NCBI RefSeq assembly: GCF_003595175.1
Contig: NZ_CP032419.1
Location: forward strand, 4,030,001 to 4,094,000
Direction of reading: 5' to 3'
DNA from: Pseudomonas cavernae
GTDB taxonomy: Bacteria; Pseudomonadota; Gammaproteobacteria; Pseudomonadales; Pseudomonadaceae
Length of the DNA: 64,000 bases
Shown: piece after piece, positions 41,878-51,869 of the stretch
How the letters are laid out: every line of letters begins with the position of its first letter
Numbering within the stretch: the stretch's first letter is position 1
Notes under the pieces: model-generated
Database searches by the model: none
The model's input: only the letters and a program-made list of their open reading frames with translations
Told to the model about the DNA's origin: nothing
Program-made: the position numbers and the translations under genes

Positions 41878-42441
41878 ATGCTGCGCAAACTGCTTCTCAC
41901 CCTGTTCTTTGGCCTCGCCGCCGCACTGCTGGTGGCGCTTGGCTACTGGAACATCGCCCCGGAAAACGACAAGGTGGCCAACACCGGCGCCGACACCGCC
42001 ATCGACTTCTATGCGGTCAACGCCCGCACCGTGCAGTATCAGGCCGACGGCAAACTGCATTACGAGATGACCGGGACCAAGATCGAGCACCTCAAGGCTA
42101 GCGATGTCAGCCTAGTGTCCCAGCCGGACCTGCAACTCTACCGTGGCACGCCATTGCCCTGGCACGTGCGCAGCGAGCGCGCCGAAGTGTCACCCAACGG
42201 TCAGGAGGTCGAACTGATCGATGCCGTACGCGTCGAACGCACCGACGCTAAGGGTCGCCCGACCATCATTACCACCAGCCGCATGACCGTGTTCCCCGAC
42301 AAGGAATATGCGCAGACCCAGCAAGCCGTTAGAATCGAGGCCGCCAACGGGGTGACCACGGCTAATGGAATGAAAGCGTATTTGAAAGACAGCCGGGTGC
42401 TCCTGCTGTCCAACGTAAGAGGCCAGCATGAGGTTCGTTAA
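41878..42441 (+). CDS. lptC: LptC, bitopic LPS-transport protein
   Basis: Inner-membrane protein that receives LPS from LptBFG and hands it to LptA. It has 187 residues: an N-terminal membrane segment (about 5-23, LLLTLFFGLAAALLVALGYW) and a periplasmic beta-jellyroll domain with ELIDAVRVER and MTVFPDKEYAQTQQAVRIE. The upstream ORF extension lies in kdsC. It overlaps lptA by 14 bp. Confidence 0.93.
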   Translation: MLRKLLLTLFFGLAAALLVALGYWNIAPENDKVANTGADTAIDFYAVNARTVQYQADGKLHYEMTGTKIEHLKASDVSLVSQPDLQLYRGTPLPWHVRSERAEVSPNGQEVELIDAVRVERTDAKGRPTIITTSRMTVFPDKEYAQTQQAVRIEAANGVTTANGMKAYLKDSRVLLLSNVRGQHEVR

Positions 42442-42987
42442 CCAGTTCTCCCTCCGCACCCTGCCCCTGCTCTTCAGCCTGGGTGCCACCATTGCGAGCA
42501 CCAGCGCCTGGGCACTACCGACCGACCGCGAACAGCCGATCCGCGTGCAGGCCGACAGCGCCGAGTTGGACGACAAGCAAGGCGTCGCGGTGTACCGTGG
42601 CGGCGTGATCATCACTCAGGGCAGCATGAAGATCACCGGCGACACGGTGACCATCACCCAGACCGCCGAAGGCGACATCGACGTGTTCACCTCGGTGGGC
42701 AAACCGGCCTACTACGAGCAGAAACCGGAGGTCGACAAGGAAATCGTCAAGGCCTATGGCCTGACCATCCAGTACTTCGCCAGCAAGGACCGCATCGTCC
42801 TGATCGACCAGGCCAAGGTGATTCAGGAAGGCAACACCTTCGAGGGCGAGAAGATCGTCTATGACACCCAGCGCCAGATCGTCAACGCCGGCCGCGCCAC
42901 GGGCACCAACGTGACCACCCCGCGCCCGCGCATCGACATGGTCATCCAACCGAAGAAAAAACCCGCCGACCAGCAGGCGCCGCAGTA

Positions 42988-42988
<1 letters not shown>
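42428..42988 (+). CDS. lptA: LptA, periplasmic LPS-bridge protein
   Basis: Periplasmic protein whose beta-jellyroll units form the LPS bridge from LptC to LptD (LptH in P. aeruginosa). It has 186 residues with a signal peptide ending near ASTSAWA (29). [34 protein letters not shown] is cut here to the landmarks VQADSAELD and [11 protein letters not shown], the OstA family opening. A basic, proline-rich tail ends the protein. It overlaps lptB by 1 bp. Confidence 0.94.
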
Positions 42989-43713
<725 letters not shown>

Positions 43714-43770
43714 TACGGCCGGTGCGCGACAAGGCGGCAGTAGACTAGGAAAACGCCTAAGGATCAGGCA

Positions 43771-43776
43771 TATAAT
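43771..43776 (+). promoter_or_regulatory. Candidate -10 element of rpoN
   Basis: A perfect TATAAT 79 bp before the rpoN ATG, in the 141-bp lptB-rpoN gap. The best upstream hexamer (TAGACT, 43741) is 24 bp away, so the -35 is unclear. rpoN may therefore have its own start in addition to read-through from lptB. Confidence 0.35.
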
Positions 43777-43854
43777 TTGCTTCCTGACGGCACCCCGGCG
43801 CCCCGTAGTGGATGGCGCCTCGGCGCCGGCGAATAAGGTACTAAGCCCTCTGCC

Positions 43855-45363
43855 ATGAAACCATCGCTAGTCCTTAAGATGGGCCAGCAGCTGACGATGA
43901 CACCGCAGCTGCAACAAGCCATCCGCCTCCTCCAGCTGTCGACCCTGGATCTGCAACAAGAGATTCAGGAAGCCCTGGAATCGAACCCGATGCTCGAACG
44001 CCAGGAAGATGGCGACGACTTCGACAATGCCGATCCACTGGCCGATGGCGCCGACACTCCGAGTGCTCCCGCCGAGCAGAGCGAGTCCTTCGCGGAAAGC
44101 AGCTACCAGGAAGTCAACTCATCGGTCGACAACTTGGAGGAAGGCGAATGGAACGAACGCATCCCCAGCGAACTGCCCGTCGACACCGCCTGGGAAGACA
44201 TCTACCAGACCAGCGCCAGCAGCCTGCCCAGCAACGATGATGACGAGTGGGACTTCACCACCCGCACCTCGTCCGGCGAAAGCCTGCAAACCCACTTATT
44301 GTGGCAGCTCAACCTGGCGCCGATGTCCGACAAGGACCGCCTGATCGCCGTCACCCTGATCGACTGCATCAACGACCAGGGCTATCTGGAGGAAAGCCTG
44401 CAGGAAGTGCTCGAAGCCTTCGACCCGGAGCTGGACATCGAACTGGACGAAGTGGAAGCGGTGCTGCATCGCATCCAGCAATTCGAGCCGGCCGGCATCG
44501 GCGCGCGCGACCTGCGCGAATGCCTGCTCCTGCAACTACGCCAGCTGTCGGCCAAGACCCCCTGGCTGAGCGAGGCCCAGCGCCTGGCCGGCGACTACCT
44601 CGACCTGCTCGGCGGCCGCGACTACAGCCAGTTGATGCGCCGCATGCGCCTCAAGGAAGACGAGCTGCGTCAGGTCATCGAGCTGATCCAGAGCCTCAAC
44701 CCGCGCCCCGGCTCGCAGATCGAGTCGAGCGAGGCGGAATACGTGGTGCCCGACGTCATTGTGCGCAAACATAACGACCGCTGGCTGGTGGAGCTGAACC
44801 AGGAAGCCATGCCGCGCCTGCGGGTCAACCCGCAATACGCCAGTTTCGTGCGCCGCGCCGATGCCAGCGCCGACAACACCTTCATGCGCAATCAGCTGCA
44901 GGAAGCACGCTGGTTCATCAAGAGCCTGCAAAGTCGCAACGAGACGCTGATGAAGGTCGCCACCCAGATCGTCGAACATCAGCGTGGCTTCCTCGACTAT
45001 GGCGACGAGGCGATGAAGCCGCTGGTGCTGCACGACATCGCCGAAGCCGTGGGCATGCACGAATCGACCATTTCCCGGGTCACCACGCAGAAATTCATGC
45101 ACACGCCGCGTGGCATTTACGAGTTGAAATACTTCTTCTCCAGCCACGTCAGCACCGCCGAAGGCGGCGAATGCTCCTCCACCGCAATCCGCGCGATCAT
45201 CAAAAAACTGGTCGCTGCGGAAAATGCGAAAAAGCCGTTGAGCGACAGCAAGATCGCTGGTTTACTGGAAGCACAGGGCATTCAAGTAGCCCGTCGCACC
45301 GTCGCCAAATACCGTGAATCCCTCGGAATAGCGCCTTCCAGCGAACGCAAGCGACTGATGTGA
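43855..45363 (+). CDS. rpoN: RNA polymerase sigma-54 factor
   Basis: Alternative sigma factor for nitrogen, motility and many other genes; needs enhancer-binding ATPases. It has 502 residues: Gln/Leu-rich region I ([27 protein letters not shown] at the N-terminus, here cited by its first residues), acidic region II (about 45-130), core-binding region, HTH (about 395-415, [14 protein letters not shown]) and the RpoN box [10 protein letters not shown] near 480-489. Confidence 0.98.
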   Translation: MKPSLVLKMGQQLTMTPQLQQAIRLLQLSTLDLQQEIQEALESNPMLERQEDGDDFDNADPLADGADTPSAPAEQSESFAESSYQEVNSSVDNLEEGEWNERIPSELPVDTAWEDIYQTSASSLPSNDDDEWDFTTRTSSGESLQTHLLWQLNLAPMSDKDRLIAVTLIDCINDQGYLEESLQEVLEAFDPELDIELDEVEAVLHRIQQFEPAGIGARDLRECLLLQLRQLSAKTPWLSEAQRLAGDYLDLLGGRDYSQLMRRMRLKEDELRQVIELIQSLNPRPGSQIESSEAEYVVPDVIVRKHNDRWLVELNQEAMPRLRVNPQYASFVRRADASADNTFMRNQLQEARWFIKSLQSRNETLMKVATQIVEHQRGFLDYGDEAMKPLVLHDIAEAVGMHESTISRVTTQKFMHTPRGIYELKYFFSSHVSTAEGGECSSTAIRAIIKKLVAAENAKKPLSDSKIAGLLEAQGIQVARRTVAKYRESLGIAPSSERKRLM

Positions 45364-45445
45364 CGGCAACATTGATCCAGGCCAAAGTGTTCCGGTGACA
45401 GGCCCGTTAGCCTGTTTTTACACACGGCAATAAGGAGAACGCGGT

Positions 45446-45754
45446 ATGCAAGTCAACATCAGTGGACATCAACTGGATGTGACCGACACCCTACGCGACT
45501 ATGTCGGCGAAAAACTCGGACGACTGGAGCGCCACTTCGACAAAATCACCAACGTGCAGGTCACCATGACGGTCGAGAAGCTCAGACAGAAAATCGAAGC
45601 GACCCTGCACATCGCCGGCGGCGAAGTCGTCGCCAATGCCGAACACGAAGACATGTACGCAGCAATCGATCTACTCACCGACAAGCTCGACCGCCAACTC
45701 ATCAAGCACAAGGAAAAGCAGCAGGGTCGCCTGCAAGGCGCCCCGGCGCGCTGA
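45446..45754 (+). CDS. hpf: Hibernation promoting factor, short form
   Basis: Binds 30S/70S ribosomes in stationary phase to form inactive dimers. It has 102 residues: MQVNISGHQLDVTDTLRDYV, the FDKITNVQVTMTVEKLRQKIEATL strand region and AVDLLTDKLDRQLIKHKEK-like C-terminus (AIDLLTDKLDRQL here). A strong AAGGAGAA site precedes it. The order rpoN-hpf-ptsN-rapZ-npr is conserved in gammaproteobacteria. Confidence 0.96.
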   Translation: MQVNISGHQLDVTDTLRDYVGEKLGRLERHFDKITNVQVTMTVEKLRQKIEATLHIAGGEVVANAEHEDMYAAIDLLTDKLDRQLIKHKEKQQGRLQGAPAR

Positions 45755-45769
45755 CACCATTCCCTACCC

Positions 45770-46234
45770 ATGATTCGACTCGAGCACATCCTGACCCCCG
45801 GCCGTTCCCTGGTGAACGTGCCGGGCGGCAGTAAAAAACGTGTACTGGAACAAATCGCCAACTTGGTCGCCCGCGAATTGCCCGACCTCGATGGCCAAGA
45901 TATTTTCGAAAGCCTGGTGGCCCGCGAAAAACTCGGCTCGACCGGTTTCGGCAACGGCATCGCCATCCCCCACTGCCGCCTGCCGGGCTGTGCCGCGCCA
46001 ATCAGCGCGCTGCTGCGCCTGGAAGCCCCGGTCGACTTCGATGCCATCGACGGCGCACCGGTGGACCTGCTGTTCGTCCTGCTGGTACCGGAAGCGGCCA
46101 CCGACGAACACCTGGAATTGCTGCGGCAGATCGCCAGCATGCTGGACCGCAGCGACGTACGTGAGCGCCTGCGCCATGCCCAGAGCAGCGACAGCCTGTA
46201 TCAGGTCGTTGTGGACGTTCAGAACGGTTCCTAA
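45770..46234 (+). CDS. ptsN: PtsN, EIIA-Ntr of the nitrogen phosphotransferase system
   Basis: Regulatory phosphocarrier, end of the PtsP-NPr-PtsN relay; controls potassium, nitrogen and carbon functions. It has 154 residues of the EIIA fructose/mannitol fold with phospho-acceptor His68 in GNGIAIPHCRLPG. It is 15 bp after hpf and 12 bp before rapZ. No transport subunits are present. Confidence 0.97.
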   Translation: MIRLEHILTPGRSLVNVPGGSKKRVLEQIANLVARELPDLDGQDIFESLVAREKLGSTGFGNGIAIPHCRLPGCAAPISALLRLEAPVDFDAIDGAPVDLLFVLLVPEAATDEHLELLRQIASMLDRSDVRERLRHAQSSDSLYQVVVDVQNGS

Positions 46235-46246
46235 GGAAGTCTCCTC

Positions 46247-47104
46247 ATGCGCTTGATCATCGTCAGCGGCCGCTCCGGCTCAGGCAAGAGCACCGCCCTC
46301 GATGTCCTTGAGGACAACGGCTTCTACTGCATCGACAACCTGCCGGCCACCTTGCTGCCGGAACTCGCCGAACGCGCCCTGCTGCACACCGAGCTGCTCG
46401 AACCGCTGGTGGCCGTGTCGATCGATGCGCGCAACCTGCCCAGCCAGCTCAAGCGCTTCCCCGAACTGCTCGCCGAGGTGCGCGCCCGCCATATCAACTG
46501 CGACGTGTTGTACCTCGACGCCGACGACGCCACCCTGCTCAAGCGCTTCTCCGAGACCCGCCGGCGCCACCCGCTGACCAACGAGAATCGGCCGCTGGCC
46601 GAGGCGATCGCGGATGAGGCCAACCTGCTGGGGCCGATCGCCGACCTCGCCGATCTGAAGATCGACACCACCCATCTCAACCTCTATCAGCTACGCGACA
46701 CCCTCAAGCTGCGCCTGCTGAACAAACCCGAACCGGGTACGGCCTTCCTGGTCGAATCCTTCGGTTTCAAGCGCGGCATGCCGGTGGACGCCGACCTGGT
46801 GTTCGACGTGCGCTGCCTGCCCAATCCCTACTGGAAGCCCGAACTGCGCGACCATTCAGGATTGGAGCAACCGGTGGTCGACTACCTGACGGCGCAGCCG
46901 GACGTCGAAGAGATGTACCAAGACATCCTCGCCTACCTGAACAAATGGTTGCCGCGCTTCGCCGCCAGCAATCGTGCCTATGTGACGATCGCCATTGGTT
47001 GCACCGGCGGCCATCATCGCTCGGTGTACCTGGCCGAGCGCCTCGGCCAAGCCCTCAAACAGCCTCTGAAGAATGTCCAGGTTCGCCACCGCGACCTCAG
47101 CTAA
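46247..47104 (+). CDS. rapZ: RapZ, nucleotide-binding RNase adaptor
   Basis: In E. coli it binds small RNAs and controls glucosamine-6-phosphate synthase through RNase E; the Pseudomonas role is less clear. It has 285 residues: Walker [10 protein letters not shown] at 8-16, [11 protein letters not shown], and the C-terminal domain with [19 protein letters not shown] and [17 protein letters not shown]. It sits between ptsN and npr. Confidence 0.97.
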   Translation: MRLIIVSGRSGSGKSTALDVLEDNGFYCIDNLPATLLPELAERALLHTELLEPLVAVSIDARNLPSQLKRFPELLAEVRARHINCDVLYLDADDATLLKRFSETRRRHPLTNENRPLAEAIADEANLLGPIADLADLKIDTTHLNLYQLRDTLKLRLLNKPEPGTAFLVESFGFKRGMPVDADLVFDVRCLPNPYWKPELRDHSGLEQPVVDYLTAQPDVEEMYQDILAYLNKWLPRFAASNRAYVTIAIGCTGGHHRSVYLAERLGQALKQPLKNVQVRHRDLS

Positions 47105-47118
47105 GGATTCTTACCGCG

Positions 47119-47391
47119 ATGCCTGCCTGCGAAATCACCATCATCAACAAGCTCGGCCTGCACGCCCGCGCCGCCGCCAAGTTCGTCGGCGTCGCGGGCC
47201 GCTTCCCGTGTCGGGTGCGCATCGGCCGCAGCCCGGAAAGCTGCGTCGATGGCAAAAGCATCATGTCGGTGATGATGTTGGCCGCCGGCAAGGGCACCGG
47301 CATTCACCTGCACACCGAGGGCGAGCAGGAAAACGAGGCGCTGAATGCGTTGATCGAGCTGATCAACAACAGGTTTGACGAAGGCGAGTAA
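47119..47391 (+). CDS. npr: NPr, HPr-like phosphocarrier of PTS-Ntr
   Basis: Accepts phosphate from PtsP and passes it to PtsN. It has 90 residues from MPACEITIINKLGLHARAAAK: active His15 in LGLHARAA and the Ser47 region DGKSIMSVMML. The HPr fold is complete. The ORF extends 58 codons upstream inside rapZ and is trimmed to ATG 47119. Last gene of the rpoN group; a strong terminator follows. Confidence 0.96.
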   Translation: MPACEITIINKLGLHARAAAKFVGVAGRFPCRVRIGRSPESCVDGKSIMSVMMLAAGKGTGIHLHTEGEQENEALNALIELINNRFDEGE

Positions 47392-47403
47392 GCGCAGCCA
47401 ATG

Positions 47404-47441
47404 AAAAAGGGGCTGCCAGCCTAGCTGTGCAGCCCCTTTTT
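47404..47441. terminator. Bidirectional terminator between npr and pmbA
   Basis: AAAAAGGGGCTGC and GCAGCCCCTTTTT are perfect inverted repeats around a 12-nt loop, serving both convergent genes. Confidence 0.9.
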
Positions 47442-47453
47442 CATGGCGCCGGC

Positions 47454-48800
47454 TTAGCTGCCGGCCACCGTCATCCGCTCGATCAGCACCGAGCCGCTGC
47501 GGATATTGCCGCGCAGCTCGAGATCGCCGCCCACCGCCACGATCTGCTGGAACATCTCGCGTAGGTTGCCGGCGATGGTCACCTCCTGCACCGGGAACTG
47601 GATTTCGCCGTTCTCCACCCAATAGCCGCCGGCGCCGCGCGAGTAGTCGCCGGTCACCAGATTCAGCCCCTGACCCATCAGTTCGGTGACCAGCAAGCCG
47701 CGGCCCATGCGCTTGAGCAGCGCGGCCTGGTCCTCGTCGCCATGGCTGACGAACAGGTTGTGCACGCCACCGGCGTTGGCCGTGCTGGGCAGGCCGAGCT
47801 TGCGCCCGGAATAGGTGCCGAGGATGTAGGAACGCAGCACGCCCTGCTCGACGAAGTGCTTGTCATAGGTCGCCAGGCCATCGCCATCGAAGCTGGCACT
47901 GCCCAGTGCGCGCGGGATGTGCGGGCGCTCGTCGAGGGACAGCCAGCTAGGGAACAGCTGCTGGCCCAGGCTGCCTTCGAGGAAGGACGACTGGCGATAG
48001 AGGTTGCCGCCGGAGATCGCCGCGAGAAAATGGCCGAACAGCCCGCCGGCCAGCTCGGCACTGAACAGCACCGGCACCTCGCAGGTCGGCACCGGTCGTG
48101 CACCGAGGCGCCGCACCGTGCGTTCGGCGGCGCGGCGGCCGATGCTGCTGGCATCGGCCAGCTGAGTGCCGATGCGGTTGACGTCGTACCAGTAGTCGCG
48201 CTGCATCTGCGCCTCGCTGCCGGCGATCATCACGCAGCTCAAGCTGTGCCGGGTGCTGGCGTAACCGCCGATGAAGCCGTGGCTGTTGCCGTACACCCGG
48301 CAACCCTGATGGGTACTCAGCGAAGTACCGTCGGCCTTGCTGATCCGCGCATCGGTGGCGAAGGCCTCGGCCTCGCAGTTCAGGGCCAGTTCGATGGCCT
48401 GCTCGGGGCTGATGGCCCAGGGATGGTAGAGATCCAGCTCGGGCAACTCGCGCGCCATCAGCTCAGGCGCGGCCAGGCCGGCGCACTCGTCTTCCGAGGT
48501 GTGCTTGGCGATGGCCAGGGCGGCGGCCACGGTATCCCGAATCGCCTCGGCGCCGGTCGCCGAAGTGCTCGCCGAGCCCTTGCGCTGGCCGACATAGAGG
48601 GTGATGCCGAAGCCCTGGTCGCGGTTGAACTCGACCGTTTCCACTTCACCTTCGCGCACCGAAGTGGACAGCCCCTGATCCACCGAGACTGCCACCTCGC
48701 AAGCGCTGGCACCCTGACGCTTGGCTTCGGCGATGATCTGCTCGACCTGCTCCTGCAGCTGCGGCAGCGCCTGTGGGCCGACACCTTCAATTGCACTCAT
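47454..48800 (-). CDS. pmbA: PmbA (TldE), partner of the TldD metalloprotease
   Basis: Forms the TldD/TldE heterodimer, which degrades unfolded peptides and matures some peptides such as microcins; TldE itself lacks the metal site. It has 448 residues from [42 protein letters not shown] is represented by [36 protein letters not shown] replaces the HExxxH helix of TldD; the C-terminus has [13 protein letters not shown]. tldD lies nearby, on the same strand beyond yjgA. Confidence 0.94.
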   Translation of the reverse strand: MSAIEGVGPQALPQLQEQVEQIIAEAKRQGASACEVAVSVDQGLSTSVREGEVETVEFNRDQGFGITLYVGQRKGSASTSATGAEAIRDTVAAALAIAKHTSEDECAGLAAPELMARELPELDLYHPWAISPEQAIELALNCEAEAFATDARISKADGTSLSTHQGCRVYGNSHGFIGGYASTRHSLSCVMIAGSEAQMQRDYWYDVNRIGTQLADASSIGRRAAERTVRRLGARPVPTCEVPVLFSAELAGGLFGHFLAAISGGNLYRQSSFLEGSLGQQLFPSWLSLDERPHIPRALGSASFDGDGLATYDKHFVEQGVLRSYILGTYSGRKLGLPSTANAGGVHNLFVSHGDEDQAALLKRMGRGLLVTELMGQGLNLVTGDYSRGAGGYWVENGEIQFPVQEVTIAGNLREMFQQIVAVGGDLELRGNIRSGSVLIERMTVAGS

Positions 48801-48892
48801 ACTGCACTCCACTCGATTCGGTACTTTCATTCAGCCAAGACCGCCGGCCCTGGACTGGTTATCATGGCGGCGTTTTCCACTGGACTACCCCC

Positions 48893-49414
48893 ATGTCTGA
48901 CTATCTCGACGACGACTTTTCTGGCGAGAAAAGCAAATCCCAGGTCAAGCGCGAACTGCATGCTCTGCAGGACCTCGGCGAGCGCCTGATCACGCTCAAG
49001 CCCGACCTGCTCGCCAAACTGCCACTGACCGACGCCCTGCGTCGCGCCCTGGCCGAAGCGCCGAAGCACACCGCCAATGTCGCGCGCAAACGGCATATCC
49101 AGTTCATCGGCAAGCTGATGCGCGAACAGGATATCGAGGCGATTCTCGCCCTGATCGACCAGCTCGACGCCTCCACCCGCCAGTACAACGAACGTTTCCA
49201 CGCCCTCGAGCGCTGGCGTGACCGGCTGATCGCGGAAGGCGACGAGGCGCTGGAGCGCTTCGTCGCCGATTATCCCGAGACCGACCGCCAACACCTGCGC
49301 GGGCTGATCCGCCATGCCCAGCACGAGGCAGCGCGCAACAAGCCGCCAGCCGCCTTGCGCAAGATCTTCAAATACATCCGTGAGCTGGATGAGGCTCAGC
49401 GCGGCTTGCGCTGA
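48893..49414 (+). CDS. yjgA: YjgA/DarP family protein (DUF615), 50S assembly-associated
   Basis: Protein of 173 residues that in E. coli associates with late 50S precursors. It opens [21 protein letters not shown], is rich in charged helices ([21 protein letters not shown]) and ends EQDEAQR-like ([12 protein letters not shown]). The ORF's extra 40 codons upstream overlap the pmbA start region and are dropped. It is divergent from pmbA and convergent with tldD. Confidence 0.93.
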   Translation: MSDYLDDDFSGEKSKSQVKRELHALQDLGERLITLKPDLLAKLPLTDALRRALAEAPKHTANVARKRHIQFIGKLMREQDIEAILALIDQLDASTRQYNERFHALERWRDRLIAEGDEALERFVADYPETDRQHLRGLIRHAQHEAARNKPPAALRKIFKYIRELDEAQRGLR

Positions 49415-49423
49415 ATCTCATCC

Positions 49424-49491
49424 GTAGGGTGGGTTAGCCGCGACGCGGCGTAACCCACGCGATGGGTATCGCTGCGCCCAACCCATCCTAC
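49424..49491. repeat. Double-hairpin REP-like element between yjgA and tldD
   Basis: The left hairpin GTGGGTTA-GCCGCG / CGCGGC-TAACCCAC and right hairpin GATGGGT / ACCCATC are bounded by GTAGG and CCTAC. The right half recurs at 33244-33273 (29 of 31 bases). It fills the gap between the convergent genes, and no ordinary T-tract terminator is present, so it may itself end or stabilise the transcripts. Confidence 0.8.
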
Positions 49492-49505
49492 AAGCTCAGC
49501 CCTCT

Positions 49506-50963
49506 CTACGACCCGGTTCCGCCGACGGTGATCGCATCGATCTTCAGGGTCGGCTGGCCAACGCCCACCGGCACCGACTGGCCGTCCTTGCCGCAGGTGC
49601 CGACGCCGCTGTCCAGGGCCAGGTCGTTGCCGACCATCGACACCCGGCTCATCGCCTCCGGACCATTGCCGATCAGGGTCGCGCCCTTGACCGGCGCGGT
49701 GATCCTGCCGTCCTCGATCAAATAGGCCTCGCTGGTGGAAAACACGAACTTGCCGCTGGTGATGTCCACCTGGCCACCGCCGAGGTTGGCGCAGTACAGA
49801 CCACGCTTCACCGAACGGATGATCTCTTCTGGCTCGCTCTGCCCGGCCAGCATGTAGGTATTGGTCATGCGCGGCATCGGCAGATGCGCATAGGATTCGC
49901 GGCGGCCGTTGCCGGTGCGCGCCACGCCCATCAGGCGGGCGTTCAGCTTGTCCTGCATATAGCCCTTGAGCACGCCGTTCTCGATCAGCGTGGTGCACTG
50001 GGTCGGCGTGCCCTCGTCGTCCATGCTCAGCGAACCGCGGCGTTCGGCCAGGGTGCCGTCATCGACTATGGTGCACAGGCTCGATGCCACCTGCTCGCCG
50101 ATCCGTCCGCTGTAGGCGGAACTGCCTTTGCGGTTGAAGTCGCCTTCCAGACCATGGCCGACCGCCTCGTGCAACAGCACCCCGGACCAGCCGGCGCCCA
50201 TCACCACCGGCAGGGTACCGGCCGGCGCGGGAACCGCCTCGAGATTGACCAATGCCTGACGCAGCGCCTCACGGGCATAGCCCATGGCGCGGTCTTCGTT
50301 GAGGCCGTTTTTCTGCAAAAAGTACCGGTAATCGGTACGCCCGCCGCCGCCCTGGCCACCGCGCTCACGACGGCCGTTCTGCTCGACGATGACGCTGACG
50401 TTGAAGCGCACCAGCGGGCGGATATCGGCGCCCAGACTACCGTCCGTGGCGGCCACCAGGATGTGTTCCCAGACCCCGGCCAGGCTCACCGTGACCTGCT
50501 TGATGCGCGGATCGAGGGCGCGGGTGGCGGCATCCACGCGCTTGAGCAGCTCGACCTTCTCCGCCCGGCTGAGCACCTCCAGCGGGTTGTCGGCGGCATA
50601 CAGCGGCGCGGCCGCGGCGCCGGCGAAGGCCTGCACCCTGCCCTGCTGGCCGGCGCGGGCGATCGAGCGCGCGGCCTGCGCTGCCTGGCCCAGGGCCTCG
50701 CGGTGAATCGCATTGCTGTAGGCGAAGCCGGTCTTCTCGCCGGACTGGGCACGCACGCCGACGCCCTGGTCGAGGTTGAAGCTGCCTTCCTTGACGATGC
50801 CATCCTCCAGCACCCAGGTCTCCGAGACCTGACGCTGGAAATACAGGTCGGCGGCGTCGATGCCGGGGCCGGCCAGCTCACCGAGCAGCGCCGGCAGCGC
50901 CTCGATGCTCAGCTCACCCGGGGCCAGCAGCTGGTCGCTGACGGATAACAACAGATCGCTCAT
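49506..50963 (-). CDS. tldD: TldD, zinc metalloprotease
   Basis: Catalytic half of the TldD/TldE protease. It has 485 residues from [18 protein letters not shown]. The metal motif HEAVGH is at 265-270 in [14 protein letters not shown], followed by [20 protein letters not shown] and a C-terminal [17 protein letters not shown]. It also has [10 protein letters not shown] 93-codon upstream extension of the frame lies in the next gene and is dropped. It starts 2 bp after the nitrilase-like gene. Confidence 0.96.
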   Translation of the reverse strand: MSDLLLSVSDQLLAPGELSIEALPALLGELAGPGIDAADLYFQRQVSETWVLEDGIVKEGSFNLDQGVGVRAQSGEKTGFAYSNAIHREALGQAAQAARSIARAGQQGRVQAFAGAAAAPLYAADNPLEVLSRAEKVELLKRVDAATRALDPRIKQVTVSLAGVWEHILVAATDGSLGADIRPLVRFNVSVIVEQNGRRERGGQGGGGRTDYRYFLQKNGLNEDRAMGYAREALRQALVNLEAVPAPAGTLPVVMGAGWSGVLLHEAVGHGLEGDFNRKGSSAYSGRIGEQVASSLCTIVDDGTLAERRGSLSMDDEGTPTQCTTLIENGVLKGYMQDKLNARLMGVARTGNGRRESYAHLPMPRMTNTYMLAGQSEPEEIIRSVKRGLYCANLGGGQVDITSGKFVFSTSEAYLIEDGRITAPVKGATLIGNGPEAMSRVSMVGNDLALDSGVGTCGKDGQSVPVGVGQPTLKIDAITVGGTGS

Positions 50964-50965
50964 AA

Positions 50966-51814
50966 CTACTCCAAACCTGGCAGCCGGGGCTCGGCCGCTG
51001 GAAAAAATCGTCGGTGTCGGGCCACCGGCATGCGCTGGCGGATCGCCGCCTGCTCGCCGGCATCGCGTTCGGCCAACAGCAGCGCCTCGCCCTGCGCCTG
51101 CTCGGCGAGGATCCGCCCCCAGGGGTCGACGATCGCCGAATGCCCATGGGTTTCGCGCGGACCGGGGTGCACGCCACCCTGGCCGGCCGCCAGCACATAG
51201 CACTGGGTCTCGATCGCCCGCGCGCGCACCAGCACTTCCCAATGCGCCGCACCGGTCACCGCGGTGAACGCCGAGGGTACGCTGATCAGCTCGGCGCCCG
51301 CCTCGCGCAAGGCGGTGTACAGCTCCGGAAAGCGCAGGTCGTAGCAGACGCTCAGGCCCAACCGGCCGACCGGGGTGTCCGCCACCACGACGCGGGCGCC
51401 TAGGGCATAGTCGTCCGACTCGCGATAGCGGCCGCGATGGTCGGCGACGTCCACATCGAACAGGTGCAGTTTGTCATAGCGCGCCACCCGCTCGCCGTGT
51501 TCGTCGACCAACAGCGAGCAGGCATGCGCCCGCGCCTGCGGCTGGTCATCCGGCGGCAACGGCAGGGTGCCGGCGACTATCCATAACTTGAGGTCGCGCG
51601 CCGCCTGCTGCAACCAGGGCAGGATCGGCCCTTGCCCCTCCGCTTCGGCGCGACCGATGGCGGCCAGGTCGCGGCGGCCCATGGCGGCGAAGTTCTCCGG
51701 CAGCACCGCCAGCCGTGCGCCGGCGGCGGCGGCCCGCTCGAGCAGACGGCGGGCACTGGCGAGATTGGCGAGGATATCGTCCTGGCTGACCAGTTGGATC
51801 ACCGCGACGGACAT
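50966..51814 (-). CDS. Carbon-nitrogen hydrolase (nitrilase superfamily, Nit1/Nit2-like)
   Basis: It has 282 residues with the nitrilase-superfamily triad Glu40 (LPENF), Lys115 (YDKLHLFD) and Cys157 ([12 protein letters not shown]). Closest in pattern to Nit/omega-amidase or deaminated-glutathione amidase enzymes; substrate not proven. It stands between yhdP and tldD in one direction, as it does in P. aeruginosa from memory. Confidence 0.92.
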   Translation of the reverse strand: MSVAVIQLVSQDDILANLASARRLLERAAAAGARLAVLPENFAAMGRRDLAAIGRAEAEGQGPILPWLQQAARDLKLWIVAGTLPLPPDDQPQARAHACSLLVDEHGERVARYDKLHLFDVDVADHRGRYRESDDYALGARVVVADTPVGRLGLSVCYDLRFPELYTALREAGAELISVPSAFTAVTGAAHWEVLVRARAIETQCYVLAAGQGGVHPGPRETHGHSAIVDPWGRILAEQAQGEALLLAERDAGEQAAIRQRMPVARHRRFFPAAEPRLPGLE

Positions 51815-51869
51815 AACGCACTCCCGAAAAGGCCTGCCTGCATGCTAACCCATCGCGTACGGCGTGGGG

